Shown one piece after another: positions 6,982 through 16,129 of a DNA stretch of 36,810 bases. The notes below the pieces were generated by a model that made no database searches, had not been told where the DNA came from, and saw nothing but the letters and a program-made list of their open reading frames with translations. The translations under genes and the position numbers were made by a program. Origin of the DNA: Pirellulaceae bacterium (GTDB taxonomy: Bacteria > Planctomycetota > Planctomycetia > Pirellulales > Pirellulaceae); the NCBI GenBank assembly GCA_023382975.1, contig JAHDXO010000087.1:1-36810 (forward strand), read 5' to 3'. Each line of letters begins with the position of its first letter. Positions within the stretch are counted from its first letter, which is position 1.

Positions 6982-8793
6982 TCAACGCGCGGCCCTCGCT
7001 TCCAGTTCTTCCCAACGCCCGTAGGCGGCGGCCATTTGCTCTTCCAAGTCGCGCAACCGAGCGGCCTCGGCGGCGATCTCTTCGCCGCTTCGCCGATAGA
7101 ATTCCGGACTCGCCATGTCCCGGTGCAGCTCGGCGATGTCGGCTTCCAGTTGCTCGATCCTGCCCGGCAAGGCGGCCAGTTCCTGTTGCTCCTTGAAACT
7201 CAAGCGGCCCGCGCGGGCGGCGGGCGGAGCGGGCGGTGGCGTTTTCGCTCGTGGCGGCGAAGGCGGCTTGGCGGCGGCCCGCGCCTTTTCGCGTTCCTCG
7301 CGCTGCCGGACCCAGTCGTCGTAGCCGCCCACGTACTCGGCGATTTGGCCGTCTTCGAAGACGATGGTGCTGGTGACGACGTTGTTCAGGAACTCGCGGT
7401 CGTGGCTGACCAGCAGCACGGTTCCTTGATAGTCGATCAGCAGTTCCTCGAGCAGCTCCAGCGTTTCGGCGTCCAAGTCGTTCGTCGGCTCGTCCAACAC
7501 CACGACGTTCGCCGGCTTGGCGAACAGACGGGCCAGCAGCAAGCGGTTGCGTTCGCCGCCCGACAGGAACCGCACCAGCGTCCGCGCGCGTTCGGGCGAG
7601 AAGAGAAAATCCTGCAGGTAGCCGAGCACGTGTTTCGCCTTGCCGCCGATCTGGACGTTCTCGGCGCCTTCGGCGACGTTTTCCTGAGCCGTTTGATCCT
7701 CGTTCAGTTGGGCGCGCAATTGGTCGAAGTAGGCGATCTGCAGATTGGTGCCCAGGCGGATTTGGCCTTGCTGCGGCGGCAGTTGCCCCAGCAGCACGCG
7801 CAGCAGCGTCGTCTTGCCCGCGCCGTTGGGTCCGATGATGCCGATCTTGTCGCCGCGCAGCACGGTGGTGGAAAAGTCGCGGAACACCGGCCGGTCGCCG
7901 TAGGCAAACGAGATCTTCTCGGCGTCGGCCACCAGGTTGCCGCTGCGCAACTGCTGCTGCAACTGCATGCGGACCTTGCCGGGCGCCGCCTGCCGCTCCT
8001 GCCGCTCGCTCCGCATCGCCTTCAGCGCCCGCACGCGGCCTTCGTTGCGGGTCCGCCGGGCGCGGATGCCTTGGCGGATCCACGCCTCTTCCTGCGCCAA
8101 TCGCTTGTCGAACAGCGCTTCCTGTTTCTCCTGAGCCGCCAACGCCGTCTCTTTGCGTTTCAGAAACGTGTCGTAGTCGCACGACCAGTCGAACAACTGG
8201 CCTCGTTCCAATTCCAGTATCCGGTCGGCCAGTCGCCGGAGGAACATGCGGTCGTGGGTAACGAACATCAGCGTCGACGGCCAATTCTCCAAGAATCGTT
8301 CCAGCCAGCCGATCGCCTCGATGTCCAGATGGTTGGTCGGTTCGTCCAGCAGCAGCAAATCCGGCTGGCCGACCAGCGCTCGAGCCAGCAGGACGCGCCG
8401 TTTCATGCCCGAGGAGAACGATTCGAACGCCGCTTGGCCGTCCAGTTCCATGCGTGACAGGATCCGGTCGATCTGCTGCTGGTCGCGCCAGCGCGATTCC
8501 GGATCTTCGTCGCCGGGCGCCAGACCGCTGGCCACCACCTCGCGAACCGCGCCCTGCAAGCCCCGCGGCACCTCTTGCGGCAACCGCGACACGACCGCGC
8601 CCGGCGCGAGAACCACGCGGCCGTGATCCGGCTCGATCTCGCCGGCCAGAATGCGCAGCAGCGTCGACTTGCCGGCCCCGTTGCGGCCCAGCAGCCCGAT
8701 GCGCTGGCCCGGATGGATCTGGCAACTGATCGAATCAAACAGGACCGGGCCGCGAAAGCGGATGCTTAGATCTTGAAGCGTGACCAGTGACAT
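6982..8793 (-). CDS. uup: ABC-F family ATPase Uup
   Basis: 603 residues from ATG 8793. A duplicated ABC ATPase without membrane segments. First domain: P-loop GRNGAGKST (about 36-44), signature SFSSGMKRR, Walker B LLLLDEPTNHLD, switch His in VTHDR. Second domain: GPNGAGKTT, LSGGERNR, VVLDEPTNDLD, VSHDREF. A charged linker separates the domains and a Pro/Ala-rich stretch precedes a C-terminal coiled coil (LPGRIEQLEADIAELHRDM), which is typical of Uup. ABC-F proteins act on ribosomes or on unusual DNA/RNA structures; Uup is linked to suppression of transposon excision and to 50S biogenesis. It is cytosolic, of normal length, and follows the DUF1559 gene and two tiny ORFs on the same strand. Confidence 0.95.
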   Translation of the reverse strand: MSLVTLQDLSIRFRGPVLFDSISCQIHPGQRIGLLGRNGAGKSTLLRILAGEIEPDHGRVVLAPGAVVSRLPQEVPRGLQGAVREVVASGLAPGDEDPESRWRDQQQIDRILSRMELDGQAAFESFSSGMKRRVLLARALVGQPDLLLLDEPTNHLDIEAIGWLERFLENWPSTLMFVTHDRMFLRRLADRILELERGQLFDWSCDYDTFLKRKETALAAQEKQEALFDKRLAQEEAWIRQGIRARRTRNEGRVRALKAMRSERQERQAAPGKVRMQLQQQLRSGNLVADAEKISFAYGDRPVFRDFSTTVLRGDKIGIIGPNGAGKTTLLRVLLGQLPPQQGQIRLGTNLQIAYFDQLRAQLNEDQTAQENVAEGAENVQIGGKAKHVLGYLQDFLFSPERARTLVRFLSGGERNRLLLARLFAKPANVVVLDEPTNDLDAETLELLEELLIDYQGTVLLVSHDREFLNNVVTSTIVFEDGQIAEYVGGYDDWVRQREEREKARAAAKPPSPPRAKTPPPAPPAARAGRLSFKEQQELAALPGRIEQLEADIAELHRDMASPEFYRRSGEEIAAEAARLRDLEEQMAAAYGRWEELEARAAR

Positions 8794-8815
8794 ACCAGCA
8801 TCTCAGGGACATACA

Positions 8816-8878
8816 TCATGGCTCGGGGATGCCGAGGTCCCGGCATATCTTCCGGGCAAGGTGATCGCGCCGCTTCAC
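8816..8878 (-). CDS. possible 20-residue ORF coupled to the preceding ORF
   Basis: GTG 8878 to TGA 8816 encodes MKRRDHLARKICRDLGIPEP. Its GTG overlaps the stop of the 33-residue ORF upstream (GTGA), the usual geometry of translational coupling, and uup starts 22 nt later. The peptide is basic and helical. It may be the tail of a decayed gene rather than a functional peptide. No homologue is recognised. Confidence 0.3.
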   Translation of the reverse strand: MKRRDHLARKICRDLGIPEP

Positions 8879-8976
8879 CGATAAATCGCCACTTCCTCGA
8901 AGGATTCTCCCGCGGCTTTGAGGGCATCCTTCCAGAGCCACAAGGTAAGCCGCGAAACTGCGGGCGTCAAGGCCAT
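8875..8976 (-). CDS. possible 33-residue ORF between the DUF1559 gene and uup
   Basis: ATG 8976 to TGA 8875, beginning MALTPAVSRLTLWLWKDA and ending EEVAIYR. It starts 16 nt after the DUF1559 stop, has no clear ribosome binding site, and ends in a GTGA overlap with the next tiny ORF. The Trp-rich amphipathic helix is not obviously random, but a remnant of a longer gene is just as likely. Confidence 0.3.
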   Translation of the reverse strand: MALTPAVSRLTLWLWKDALKAAGESFEEVAIYR

Positions 8977-8992
8977 GCGCCGAGCCAGCGGT

Positions 8993-10009
8993 TCAGAACT
9001 TCGGGATCACTTCGCCGCCCGCGCGGGTCGAGAGCGCACGCCAGACACCGGCTTGGATCGAGTCGGCCACGGGGCGGACCGAGCCGTCGACCAACACGGC
9101 TTGGACCACGCCCGGATGGAAGCTGCGCGAGGTGATGATGGCGTACGTCGGGTTGCCGGCATGGCCGTTGCGGCCTTCCTGCCACGAATTGAAATCGGCG
9201 TCGTAGGTCGTCCCGCCGATCGGTACCAGCACCCGCGTGTTGGGCGGCATGGCGGTCGTGAAGCCCGTATGATGCACGCGGCCGTCCGGCCACTCGGTGT
9301 GTCCGGTGTCTTTGAAGTCCGGGCCCGCGGCGACGATCGTCGCCGCGGCGTCGGGCGTATCGGGGATCGTCGTGGTCGATGGGCCGCCATTGCGCGTGTA
9401 GGGCTGCCACGCGCGGACCTCGGCCGCCAACAGCGTGTTGCTGGCGCCGTCCAGGACGGCGCTCAGCGGCAGGTGGCTGTTCGGATAGAACATCCCGTCG
9501 CCGCCTTGGCCCGTCTGCGGATGGTACACGAACCAAGTACCCATGTTGAATCCGTACGTTGTCGGGTACAGCCGCGAGCGGCCACCGCCGGGATCCCGCA
9601 GCCGCCTGGCGCCCGGATCGCTTGGGCAACTGTACGCGGATACTCGCATGGCGTCGATCGCCGTCTGGTAATCCCAGGGCTGCGTGATGTCCACCTCGGC
9701 GTATAGCGCGTCGTGTTCCAGGAACATCAGGATGCGACCGTGGATGCCCCAGGCCAGATTGTTGGTCGTCGATGTCGTGGCCAAGTCGACAATCGTGCTG
9801 GCGGGAAACCGCCGGTAGGTGCTCTCGTAGTTCTGCAGCGCCACCCCCAGTTGCCGCAGATTGTTCGCGCATTCCGATCGCCGAGCTGCCTCGCGAGCCG
9901 TCTGGACGGCCGGCAACACCAGTCCTACCAGGATCCCGATGATCGCAATAACGACCAACAATTCGACCAACGTGTACGCAGAGCGATCCATTCGGCCTCG
10001 AAAACGCAT
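8993..10009 (-). CDS. DUF1559 prepilin-like secreted protein
   Basis: 338 residues from ATG 10009, chosen for GGAG 8 nt upstream and because it places the leader correctly; the frame is open upstream. N-terminus: short basic leader, then AYTLVELLVVIAIIGIL (residues 11-27), the type IV pilin-like cleavage and membrane segment, followed by PAVQTAREAARRSECANNL. The C-terminal H-X9-DG motif (HPGVVQAVLVDG) is present, so this is the planctomycete DUF1559 family, usually present in many paralogues per genome and probably processed like pseudopilins. The residue before the methylated position is Ala rather than Gly, and the methylated residue is Tyr rather than Phe. Exact role unknown; likely envelope or secretion pseudopilus. 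Confidence 0.9.
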   Translation of the reverse strand: MRFRGRMDRSAYTLVELLVVIAIIGILVGLVLPAVQTAREAARRSECANNLRQLGVALQNYESTYRRFPASTIVDLATTSTTNNLAWGIHGRILMFLEHDALYAEVDITQPWDYQTAIDAMRVSAYSCPSDPGARRLRDPGGGRSRLYPTTYGFNMGTWFVYHPQTGQGGDGMFYPNSHLPLSAVLDGASNTLLAAEVRAWQPYTRNGGPSTTTIPDTPDAAATIVAAGPDFKDTGHTEWPDGRVHHTGFTTAMPPNTRVLVPIGGTTYDADFNSWQEGRNGHAGNPTYAIITSRSFHPGVVQAVLVDGSVRPVADSIQAGVWRALSTRAGGEVIPKF

Positions 10010-10147
10010 CAGTTCTTCTCCGATTGCAAAATTTGCCAGCACAGGCGACCGGGGGCTTTGAGATGGCGCATCGTCTCCGCCGAGCCTGTTCGGCGGCACG
10101 CATGATTCGATCACTCTCACGCGCGAAGCTCCGATCATTGCTGCCAC

Positions 10148-10231
10148 CGAGCAAGCTCGGCGGGGAGCAAAAAACGTGGAAACTTGCCCTCTAGTGCAAA
10201 ATCACCGCACCATCGAGCAAGCTCGGCGGGG
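10148..10231 (+). repeat. two direct copies of an 18-bp word in a 508-nt intergenic region
   Basis: CGAGCAAGCTCGGCGGGG occurs at 10148-10165 and 10214-10231, 66 nt apart. The GAGCAAGCTC core is palindromic. This lies in the intergenic region 10010-10517 between the divergent DUF1559 gene and the histidine kinase, which must carry both promoters. I see no other gene or confident promoter in that interval. Confidence 0.6.
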
Positions 10232-10517
10232 GCGGGTTCGTCCCGGTCGTCCTGCGCACGATGTTTGCATTCCGCGTGCCGAAAGGTAGAGAATCGACCG
10301 AATGTCTGGAAAAACGACAGGCACCTTCGCGACGAACGGTAGTTCCAGCGATGTGGTGGTTCCCGCTCGGAGCCGGTCCTATTCTTTCACCGCCGCGACG
10401 TGGCGGAAATTTCGACACGGATGTCGCTGCGACCGACATGTCCGGGTCGTTTTCACTTCCGGGCTGGGGACTTACGATGGAGGCAGCCGCGATTGGCCTT
10501 TTCCGGGAGTCCCCTGC

Positions 10518-11918
10518 ATGCGTTGGCCGCTGAGAACCCAGATCCTGTTTCCGATGGCTTGCCTGATGCTGGCCACGCTGGTGTCAATCAGCGGGGTGAA
10601 CGCTTGGTTCGCTGGCCGGCAGGCGATCGAGCGGATTCAGTCCCAGTTGCGCGGCATCGGCGAAACGTTGGCGGCGACGTCTTTTCCCTTGACGGACAGC
10701 GTGTTGAAGAATATGCGAGGACTGTCGGGCGCCGAGTTTGTCGTGGTCGGCCGTTCGCGGCAGATCTCGGCGTCCAGCCGAGGCGATTGGTTGGGCCGGC
10801 CGTTGCCGCCCGGCTTGCAGGAGGACCAGGTCGAGGACTTCCAATTCGACCGGCGAGTGACAATCGATGGCGATTCGTACTTCTGGGCCGCGTTGGCGCT
10901 GCGGCGTCCGTTTGCGATCCGGGAGGGGGCCGTGCTGCACGTGTTGTATCCCGTGGCCAGCTATCAGCGAGCCTGGTGGGAAGCCGTCTGGCCACCGGCC
11001 GTCGTCGGCTTGGCCGGGCTGCTGATGATGGGCCTGCTGAGCTTTGCCGTAGCCTTGCGGGTGACCCGCCCGATCCATCAGCTATGCGGGCAGGTCGACC
11101 GCATCGCCCGCGGCGAGTTCGTGCCCATGGCCACGCCGTCGCGCGATGACGAAGTCCGCGATCTGAGCCTGGCCGTCAACCGCATGGCGGAGATGCTCAG
11201 CGGCTACGAGGCCGAGGTACGGCGGAACGAGCGGCTGCGGACGCTCGGCCGACTGGGCGGCGGGATCGCGCACCAAATGCGAAACGCCGCGACCGGCTGT
11301 CGCCTGGCCCTCGATCTGCATCGCCGAGGCTGTCCGGCCGGCGAGGACGAAAGCCTGACGGTCGCCTGCCAACAATTGGACGTGATGCAGGACTATCTGG
11401 AACGGTTCCTGTCGCTGGGCAAGTTCCAGTCGGGACCGCCGGTCGCCGTGGACCTGACCGATGTGATTCAGCGCGTCCTGCCACTGGTTCAGCCGAAGGC
11501 CCGGCATCTGGGCGTCGATCTATCCTGGACGCCGCCCGCTAGCCAGCCTCAGGTCATGGGCAGCGCCGATGGGTTGGCCCAAGTCTTGGTCAACTTGTTG
11601 CTGAACGCCATCGAGGCCGCAGCCGCGCGCGGCGCGACGAGCGAGACCGGACCGCGGAACCAGCGCGTGTTGGTCCGCATCGAAACCGTGCCCGCCGGAT
11701 CGGTGCAAATCCACGTGCTGGACACGGGCGCGGGACCAGCGGAACACGTGCGGGAGTCGTTGTTCGAGGCTTTGGTTTCGGAGAAGCCGGACGGCGTCGG
11801 ATTGGGACTTTTCCTCGCTCGGGAAGTGGTCGCGCAGCACGGCGGGACGATTGCTTGGACTCGGAGCGACGAGATGACTTGTTTCACGGTCGAATTGCCG
11901 ACCGTCAGCCCGGAGTAG
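10518..11918 (+). CDS. membrane-bound histidine kinase of a sigma-54 regulatory pair
   Basis: 466 residues from ATG 10518, preceded by GGGAG 8 nt upstream; the frame is open upstream but only this start gives a proper signal anchor. Layout: TM1 about 8-30, periplasmic sensor about 31-155, TM2 about 158-180, HAMP about 180-232 (RVTRPIHQL...DDEVRDLSLAVNRM), dimerisation domain with phospho-acceptor H252 in GGGIAHQMRN, ATPase domain with N box NLLLNAIEA (N363), G1 DTGAG 402-406 and G2 GVGLGLFLAR 426-435. The H-box is NtrB-like, fitting the sigma-54 regulator encoded 4 nt downstream. The sensor domain matches no signal family I recognise. Confidence 0.92.
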   Translation: MRWPLRTQILFPMACLMLATLVSISGVNAWFAGRQAIERIQSQLRGIGETLAATSFPLTDSVLKNMRGLSGAEFVVVGRSRQISASSRGDWLGRPLPPGLQEDQVEDFQFDRRVTIDGDSYFWAALALRRPFAIREGAVLHVLYPVASYQRAWWEAVWPPAVVGLAGLLMMGLLSFAVALRVTRPIHQLCGQVDRIARGEFVPMATPSRDDEVRDLSLAVNRMAEMLSGYEAEVRRNERLRTLGRLGGGIAHQMRNAATGCRLALDLHRRGCPAGEDESLTVACQQLDVMQDYLERFLSLGKFQSGPPVAVDLTDVIQRVLPLVQPKARHLGVDLSWTPPASQPQVMGSADGLAQVLVNLLLNAIEAAAARGATSETGPRNQRVLVRIETVPAGSVQIHVLDTGAGPAEHVRESLFEALVSEKPDGVGLGLFLAREVVAQHGGTIAWTRSDEMTCFTVELPTVSPE

Positions 11919-11922
11919 GAAC

Positions 11923-13353
11923 ATGCCGAAGTGGTTGGTGGTGGATGATGAGCCGAGTATCTGCTGGGCGCTGACGCGACTGGGCGAGAGCATGGGCCAC
12001 GAGGTGACCAGCGTGTCGTCGGCCGAGGCGGCACTGGAAGCGGTTCGGCAACTGCAGCCGGACGTGATCGTCCTGGACGTGCGTCTGCCCGGCATGGACG
12101 GATTGACGGCCCTGGGACGGCTGCGAGATTGCTGTGCGGGCACGCCCGTGGTCGTCATCACGGCCTTTGGCGACTTGGACACGGCGGTGCAAGCGGTTCG
12201 CCGAGGCGCGTTCGAGTATCTGGTCAAGCCGTTCGATCTGGAGCAGGTCGAACGCGTTTTGACTCGGGCCCTGACCCGTCGGGCGCCCGCCACCGCCGCG
12301 CCCGTCTCGGCCCCGACTGCGGGTTTGGTCGGCGCCTCGCCGAAGATGCAGGAGGTGTTCAAACGGATCGCGTTGGCCGCGGCGTCCGAAGCCAGCGTCG
12401 TGCTGTGCGGCGAAAGCGGCACGGGCAAGGAACTGGCCGCGCGGGCGATTCACCAATTCAGCCGCCGCAGCCAAGGGCCGTTCGTGGCCGTGAATGTCGC
12501 GTCGCTCAGTCCATCGCTGGCCGAGAGCGAGTTGTTCGGCCACGCCAAGGGATCTTTCACCGGCGCGGAGAGCCAACGCGACGGCCTGTTGGTCCAGGCC
12601 GACGGGGGCACGCTCTTTCTGGACGAAGTGGCGGACATCCCGCTGCCGGTGCAGGTCAAGCTGCTGCGGGTTTTGGAGCATGGCGAAGTTCTGCCGGTCG
12701 GCGGCAATCGGCCCGTCGCGACGGATTTCCGCGTCGTCTCCGCAACGCACCAAGATCTGCCCGCCAAGATCGAAGCGGGCCAGTTCCGCCACGACCTGTA
12801 CTTTCGGTTGGCCGCGTTTCGCATCGACCTCCCGCCGCTACGGCAGCGACAGGAAGACATCATCCCGCTGGCCGAGCATTTTCTGAATCTGACGAGCACC
12901 GAAAGCGTGGCCGTAGCAACGCTGTCCGCGGCGGCATGCGAGGAACTGCGGCGGCGGCCCTGGTACGGCAACGTCCGCGAGTTGCGAAACGCCGTCGAGC
13001 ACGCCGTCATCGTCGCCCGCGGCGGCGTGATCGATGTCGAGCAGTTGCCGAACCCGGCAGCGACCACCTGGCTGACCCAGCAGATCGCCCCGCCGTCTTT
13101 GGAGGCGTCGATCGCCGACCAGGTCCGCCGGTGGAGCCAGTCCCGGCTGGCAGCAGGAGAACCCGCCGGCGATCTGTACGTCCGGCTGCTGCAGATGGTC
13201 GAGCCGCCGCTGTTTCAGGCTGCGATGGAGCGTTACGGGCAATGTGTCGCCGCCGCCCGAGCCCTCGGACTCCACCGCAGCACACTGCGAAAGAAGCTCG
13301 ATCAATACGGTCTGGGCGATCAAGACTCGCCCGTCGGCGACGAACTGGATTGA
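11923..13353 (+). CDS. NtrC-family sigma-54 response regulator
   Basis: 476 residues. Starts 4 nt after the kinase stop, so the two are co-transcribed. Receiver domain 3-115 with acidic pair D8/D9, phospho-acceptor D52 (VIVLDVRLPGMDG), T80 and K102. AAA+ domain about 135-360: Walker A GESGTGKE 163-170, the sigma-54 contact loop as GSFTGA 210-215 instead of GAFTGA, Walker B GGTLFLDE 228-235, and PWYGNVREL late in the domain. A Fis-type helix-turn-helix is at the end (CVAAARALGLHRSTLRKKLDQYG). It should activate sigma-54 promoters after phosphorylation by the neighbouring kinase. Target genes are not evident; no clear -24/-12 element was spotted in the window. Confidence 0.94.
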   Translation: MPKWLVVDDEPSICWALTRLGESMGHEVTSVSSAEAALEAVRQLQPDVIVLDVRLPGMDGLTALGRLRDCCAGTPVVVITAFGDLDTAVQAVRRGAFEYLVKPFDLEQVERVLTRALTRRAPATAAPVSAPTAGLVGASPKMQEVFKRIALAAASEASVVLCGESGTGKELAARAIHQFSRRSQGPFVAVNVASLSPSLAESELFGHAKGSFTGAESQRDGLLVQADGGTLFLDEVADIPLPVQVKLLRVLEHGEVLPVGGNRPVATDFRVVSATHQDLPAKIEAGQFRHDLYFRLAAFRIDLPPLRQRQEDIIPLAEHFLNLTSTESVAVATLSAAACEELRRRPWYGNVRELRNAVEHAVIVARGGVIDVEQLPNPAATTWLTQQIAPPSLEASIADQVRRWSQSRLAAGEPAGDLYVRLLQMVEPPLFQAAMERYGQCVAAARALGLHRSTLRKKLDQYGLGDQDSPVGDELD

Positions 13354-13453
13354 TCCACCGGGTGCGTGGCAATCCGGCGTTCGGTCGGATAGACTGGCCT
13401 GCATCGCTTCCGTTCGGAGCCGATCCCGTTTTTCTCAGCCAGGGAGTTCCGCC

Positions 13454-14824
13454 ATGTGCCGCAGACTGATTTCCGCTTTCGCCATGCTGTTTCTGAGTGC
13501 TTTGCCGATGGTTGCTTCCCCGGCCGCCGAGGCGATTCGGGTGGGCCGGTTCGAAGTCGACGCGACGCCGCCGGTCGGTAGCCCGCTGGCCTACGATCCG
13601 ATGAAAGAAGCCACCATGCAGCTCAGTTGCCGCGGCGTGGTGATCCTGGGCGACCAGCAACCGATCGTACTGTGCAGCGTCGATTGGATCGGCATCAGCA
13701 ACGACGGCCATCGGGTGTTCCGCCAGCGATTGGCCGAGGCAGCCGGCACGACGCCGCAGCGAGTGGCCGTCCACGCCGTCCACCAGCACGATGCTCCGCG
13801 GCTGGATTTCAGCGCCGAATCGATCCTGTCGGAGCTTGGCCTGAGCGGCACCATGTTCAACGTCGTGCATGCCCGCACGGTGATCGACAACGCGTCGGCT
13901 GCCGTGGCCCGAGCGGTGGAGCAGGCCGAGCCGGTGACGCATGTCGGACTGGGCGAGGGCGTCGTCGAGGAAGTGGCCTCGAACCGCCGCATCCAAGGTC
14001 CGGACGGCCAGGTTCTGTGGACGCGCTACACGTCCGGGGCCAGCCAAGAACGCAACCGGGAAGCGCCCGTTGGACTGATCGACCCGACGGTCAAGTTGAT
14101 CGTCTTCTTTCAAGGCGACCGTCCGCTCGTGGCGCTGACCTATTACGCTTGCCATCCGCAGAGTTACTACCGCACGGGCGGCGCGAACCCCGATTTTCCC
14201 GGCATCGCCCGCGGGATGCGCGAGAAAGCCACCGATACCTTCCACATCCACTTCAACGGCGCGGGGGGCAACATTGGCGCGGGCAAGTGGAACGATGGTT
14301 CGCCGCCCTACCGGCAGATCCTGGCCGAGCGTCTGGCCGCCGGCATGGAGAAAGCGTGGCTTTCCGTCCGCCGCACGCCGGTCGGCATCGGCGATTTAGG
14401 CTGGGCGGTCGAACCGGTGGCATTGCCGCTGGGGCAGCACGTTGTGCCGGAGGAACTCCAGCAGCGTTTGGCCGACCCCGCGACGCCAGACCGACCGGAA
14501 GTTGCCAAGACGCTGGTCTGGGCGCGTCGCTGCTTGGCCGGCGAGAAGATCGACCTCCAGTGCCTGCGACTGGGCCAGGCGCGCGTGTTGCACATGCCGG
14601 GGGAATTGTGCGTCGAGTACCAGTTGGCTGCCCAGAAGATGCGTCCGGAGCTGTTCGTGGCGATGACGGCCTACGGCGAATACGCCCCCGGTTACATCTG
14701 CACCGAAGTCGCCTATAGCCAAGGCGGCTACGAAGCCAGCCAGCGAGCCAGCCACGTCGCCCCCGAAGTCGAACGCGTCCTGACCGCCGGCATGAAGAAA
14801 CTGCTGGAAGCGGACACCCGGTAG
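13454..14824 (+). CDS. secreted neutral/alkaline ceramidase-like hydrolase
   Basis: 456 residues from ATG 13454 (AGGGAG 7 nt upstream), with signal peptide and predicted cleavage near VASPAAEA. The fold is that of planctomycete neutral-ceramidase-like proteins: VGRFEVDATPPVGSPL at the N-terminus, HAVHQHDAPR and YYACHPQSYY in the positions of zinc-ligand histidine motifs, then HFNGAGGNIGAG where classic ceramidases carry the catalytic-serine motif. That serine motif is altered here, so the substrate may not be ceramide. Usually a stand-alone secreted gene. Its position directly after the two-component pair may be coincidental, with a 100-nt gap. Confident on family, unsure on substrate. Confidence 0.8.
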   Translation: MCRRLISAFAMLFLSALPMVASPAAEAIRVGRFEVDATPPVGSPLAYDPMKEATMQLSCRGVVILGDQQPIVLCSVDWIGISNDGHRVFRQRLAEAAGTTPQRVAVHAVHQHDAPRLDFSAESILSELGLSGTMFNVVHARTVIDNASAAVARAVEQAEPVTHVGLGEGVVEEVASNRRIQGPDGQVLWTRYTSGASQERNREAPVGLIDPTVKLIVFFQGDRPLVALTYYACHPQSYYRTGGANPDFPGIARGMREKATDTFHIHFNGAGGNIGAGKWNDGSPPYRQILAERLAAGMEKAWLSVRRTPVGIGDLGWAVEPVALPLGQHVVPEELQQRLADPATPDRPEVAKTLVWARRCLAGEKIDLQCLRLGQARVLHMPGELCVEYQLAAQKMRPELFVAMTAYGEYAPGYICTEVAYSQGGYEASQRASHVAPEVERVLTAGMKKLLEADTR

Positions 14825-15000
14825 AACGGCATCCATTCCGTTCCCCATCCCGTTGGCAAGACCGACATCGACGCATCTAAGCGATGCCTCTACGGTTGTC
14901 ACCGTCAAGTTTCCACGGGATAATGCCCCCGGCGTCACCAGCGGTAACGGTTTCGGAGCGAGACTGACTGCAGAACAGGATGCGCTTGAAGGAAAACGAT

Positions 15001-16128
15001 ATGGAACCAAAGATCCGCACGCTGGAAATCTACCAATATCGCGGACTGCAACAATTGACAATCGGCGGCCTTGGGCGTGTCAATCTGCTCACAGGCCGAA
15101 ACAATACTGGGAAATCTTCTGTTCTGGAAGCCCTTCGCATCCTTGCTACGGGCGCCTCGATGTCGGTTCTCCACGGTATCCTCCACTCGCGAGAAGAAGG
15201 CGTTGGAAACAACGACACACCGATACCGCCTGTCGATGCCGAGGGCTCGTTTCCGCTGTCGAGCCTCTTTCACGGCTTTCCGCAGTTTTCGGCAAGTGTC
15301 CTGCCGATTGTAATCGCTTCCAGTGGCGGTCGCCTTCCGATGAAACTATCCCTAGAGGCACGATGGCTGTCGCGCGATCGGGAACAGGGCGACTCCTGGG
15401 TGATCAGTCCGTCGCAACCGAAGCTCTTCGACCGGCTTACCGCCAAGCCGGGAGTGGCCGTTGACTTCAGTGGTCGCCAAAGTTTTATCCCACTGGAAAA
15501 ACTCCGGCGAGGCGTGTCCCCACGTCCGTACATGGATCTTGAGATGGTCGATGAGTCGCGCCTACCATGCGTCTTCGTAAGCCCTTACGGAGGCGAACGG
15601 ACGGCGACACTGGGGCCGCTGTGGGACGCGATCGCCCTGTCCGATCGCGAACAGGACGTCGTCGATGCTCTTCGAATCATTGACCCCGAGATCTCAGCCA
15701 TCTCCATGGTCGGAGGCGAAAGTCAAAAGGCGACTCGCACGGCAATCGTCCGCGCGTCGGGCTTCCCGCGCCCGGTTCCGCTCCGTTCGTTTGGTGATGG
15801 CGTGAACCGCTTGTTTGGCATCGCGCTCTCGTTGGTCAATGCGAAAGACGGTTTCTTGCTGATTGACGAATTCGAAAACGGCCTGCACCACACGGTCCAG
15901 ACCGACGCTTGGCGAGCGATCTTCAAACTCGCTGGTCGCCTCGACATTCAAGTCGTGGCCACGTCCCACAGTTGGGACGCCATCGAGGCGTTCCAGACAG
16001 CAGCGAGTGAGTCAACCGAGGAGGGTGTCTTAATTCGCTTGCTGCGCAAGGGTGATGAGATCATCCCGACCCTGTTTCGCGAAGACGAACTGGCCGTGGC
16101 CACTCGCGAACGCATTGAGGTGCGCTGA
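15001..16128 (+). CDS. OLD-like AAA/ABC-type ATPase, first gene of a two-gene module
   Basis: 375 residues from ATG 15001, with AAGGA 9 nt upstream. SMC/OLD-type ATPase: IYQYRGLQQLTI start, Walker A GRNNTGKS 32-39, long variable insertion about 60-200, ABC-signature-like LRSFGDGVNRLF 261-272, Walker B LLIDEFENG 286-294, switch His in VVATSHSWD (H323). It stops after the ATPase; the Toprim nuclease half of one-piece OLD proteins is missing, and a Toprim-like protein is encoded next door instead. Related ATPase/Toprim pairs (such as AAA15 plus DUF4435 in PARIS) are anti-phage systems. Third-position GC looks lower than in the flanking genes, suggesting transfer. The defence role is inferred from family and layout. 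Confidence 0.88.
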   Translation: MEPKIRTLEIYQYRGLQQLTIGGLGRVNLLTGRNNTGKSSVLEALRILATGASMSVLHGILHSREEGVGNNDTPIPPVDAEGSFPLSSLFHGFPQFSASVLPIVIASSGGRLPMKLSLEARWLSRDREQGDSWVISPSQPKLFDRLTAKPGVAVDFSGRQSFIPLEKLRRGVSPRPYMDLEMVDESRLPCVFVSPYGGERTATLGPLWDAIALSDREQDVVDALRIIDPEISAISMVGGESQKATRTAIVRASGFPRPVPLRSFGDGVNRLFGIALSLVNAKDGFLLIDEFENGLHHTVQTDAWRAIFKLAGRLDIQVVATSHSWDAIEAFQTAASESTEEGVLIRLLRKGDEIIPTLFREDELAVATRERIEVR

Positions 16129-16129
16129 G

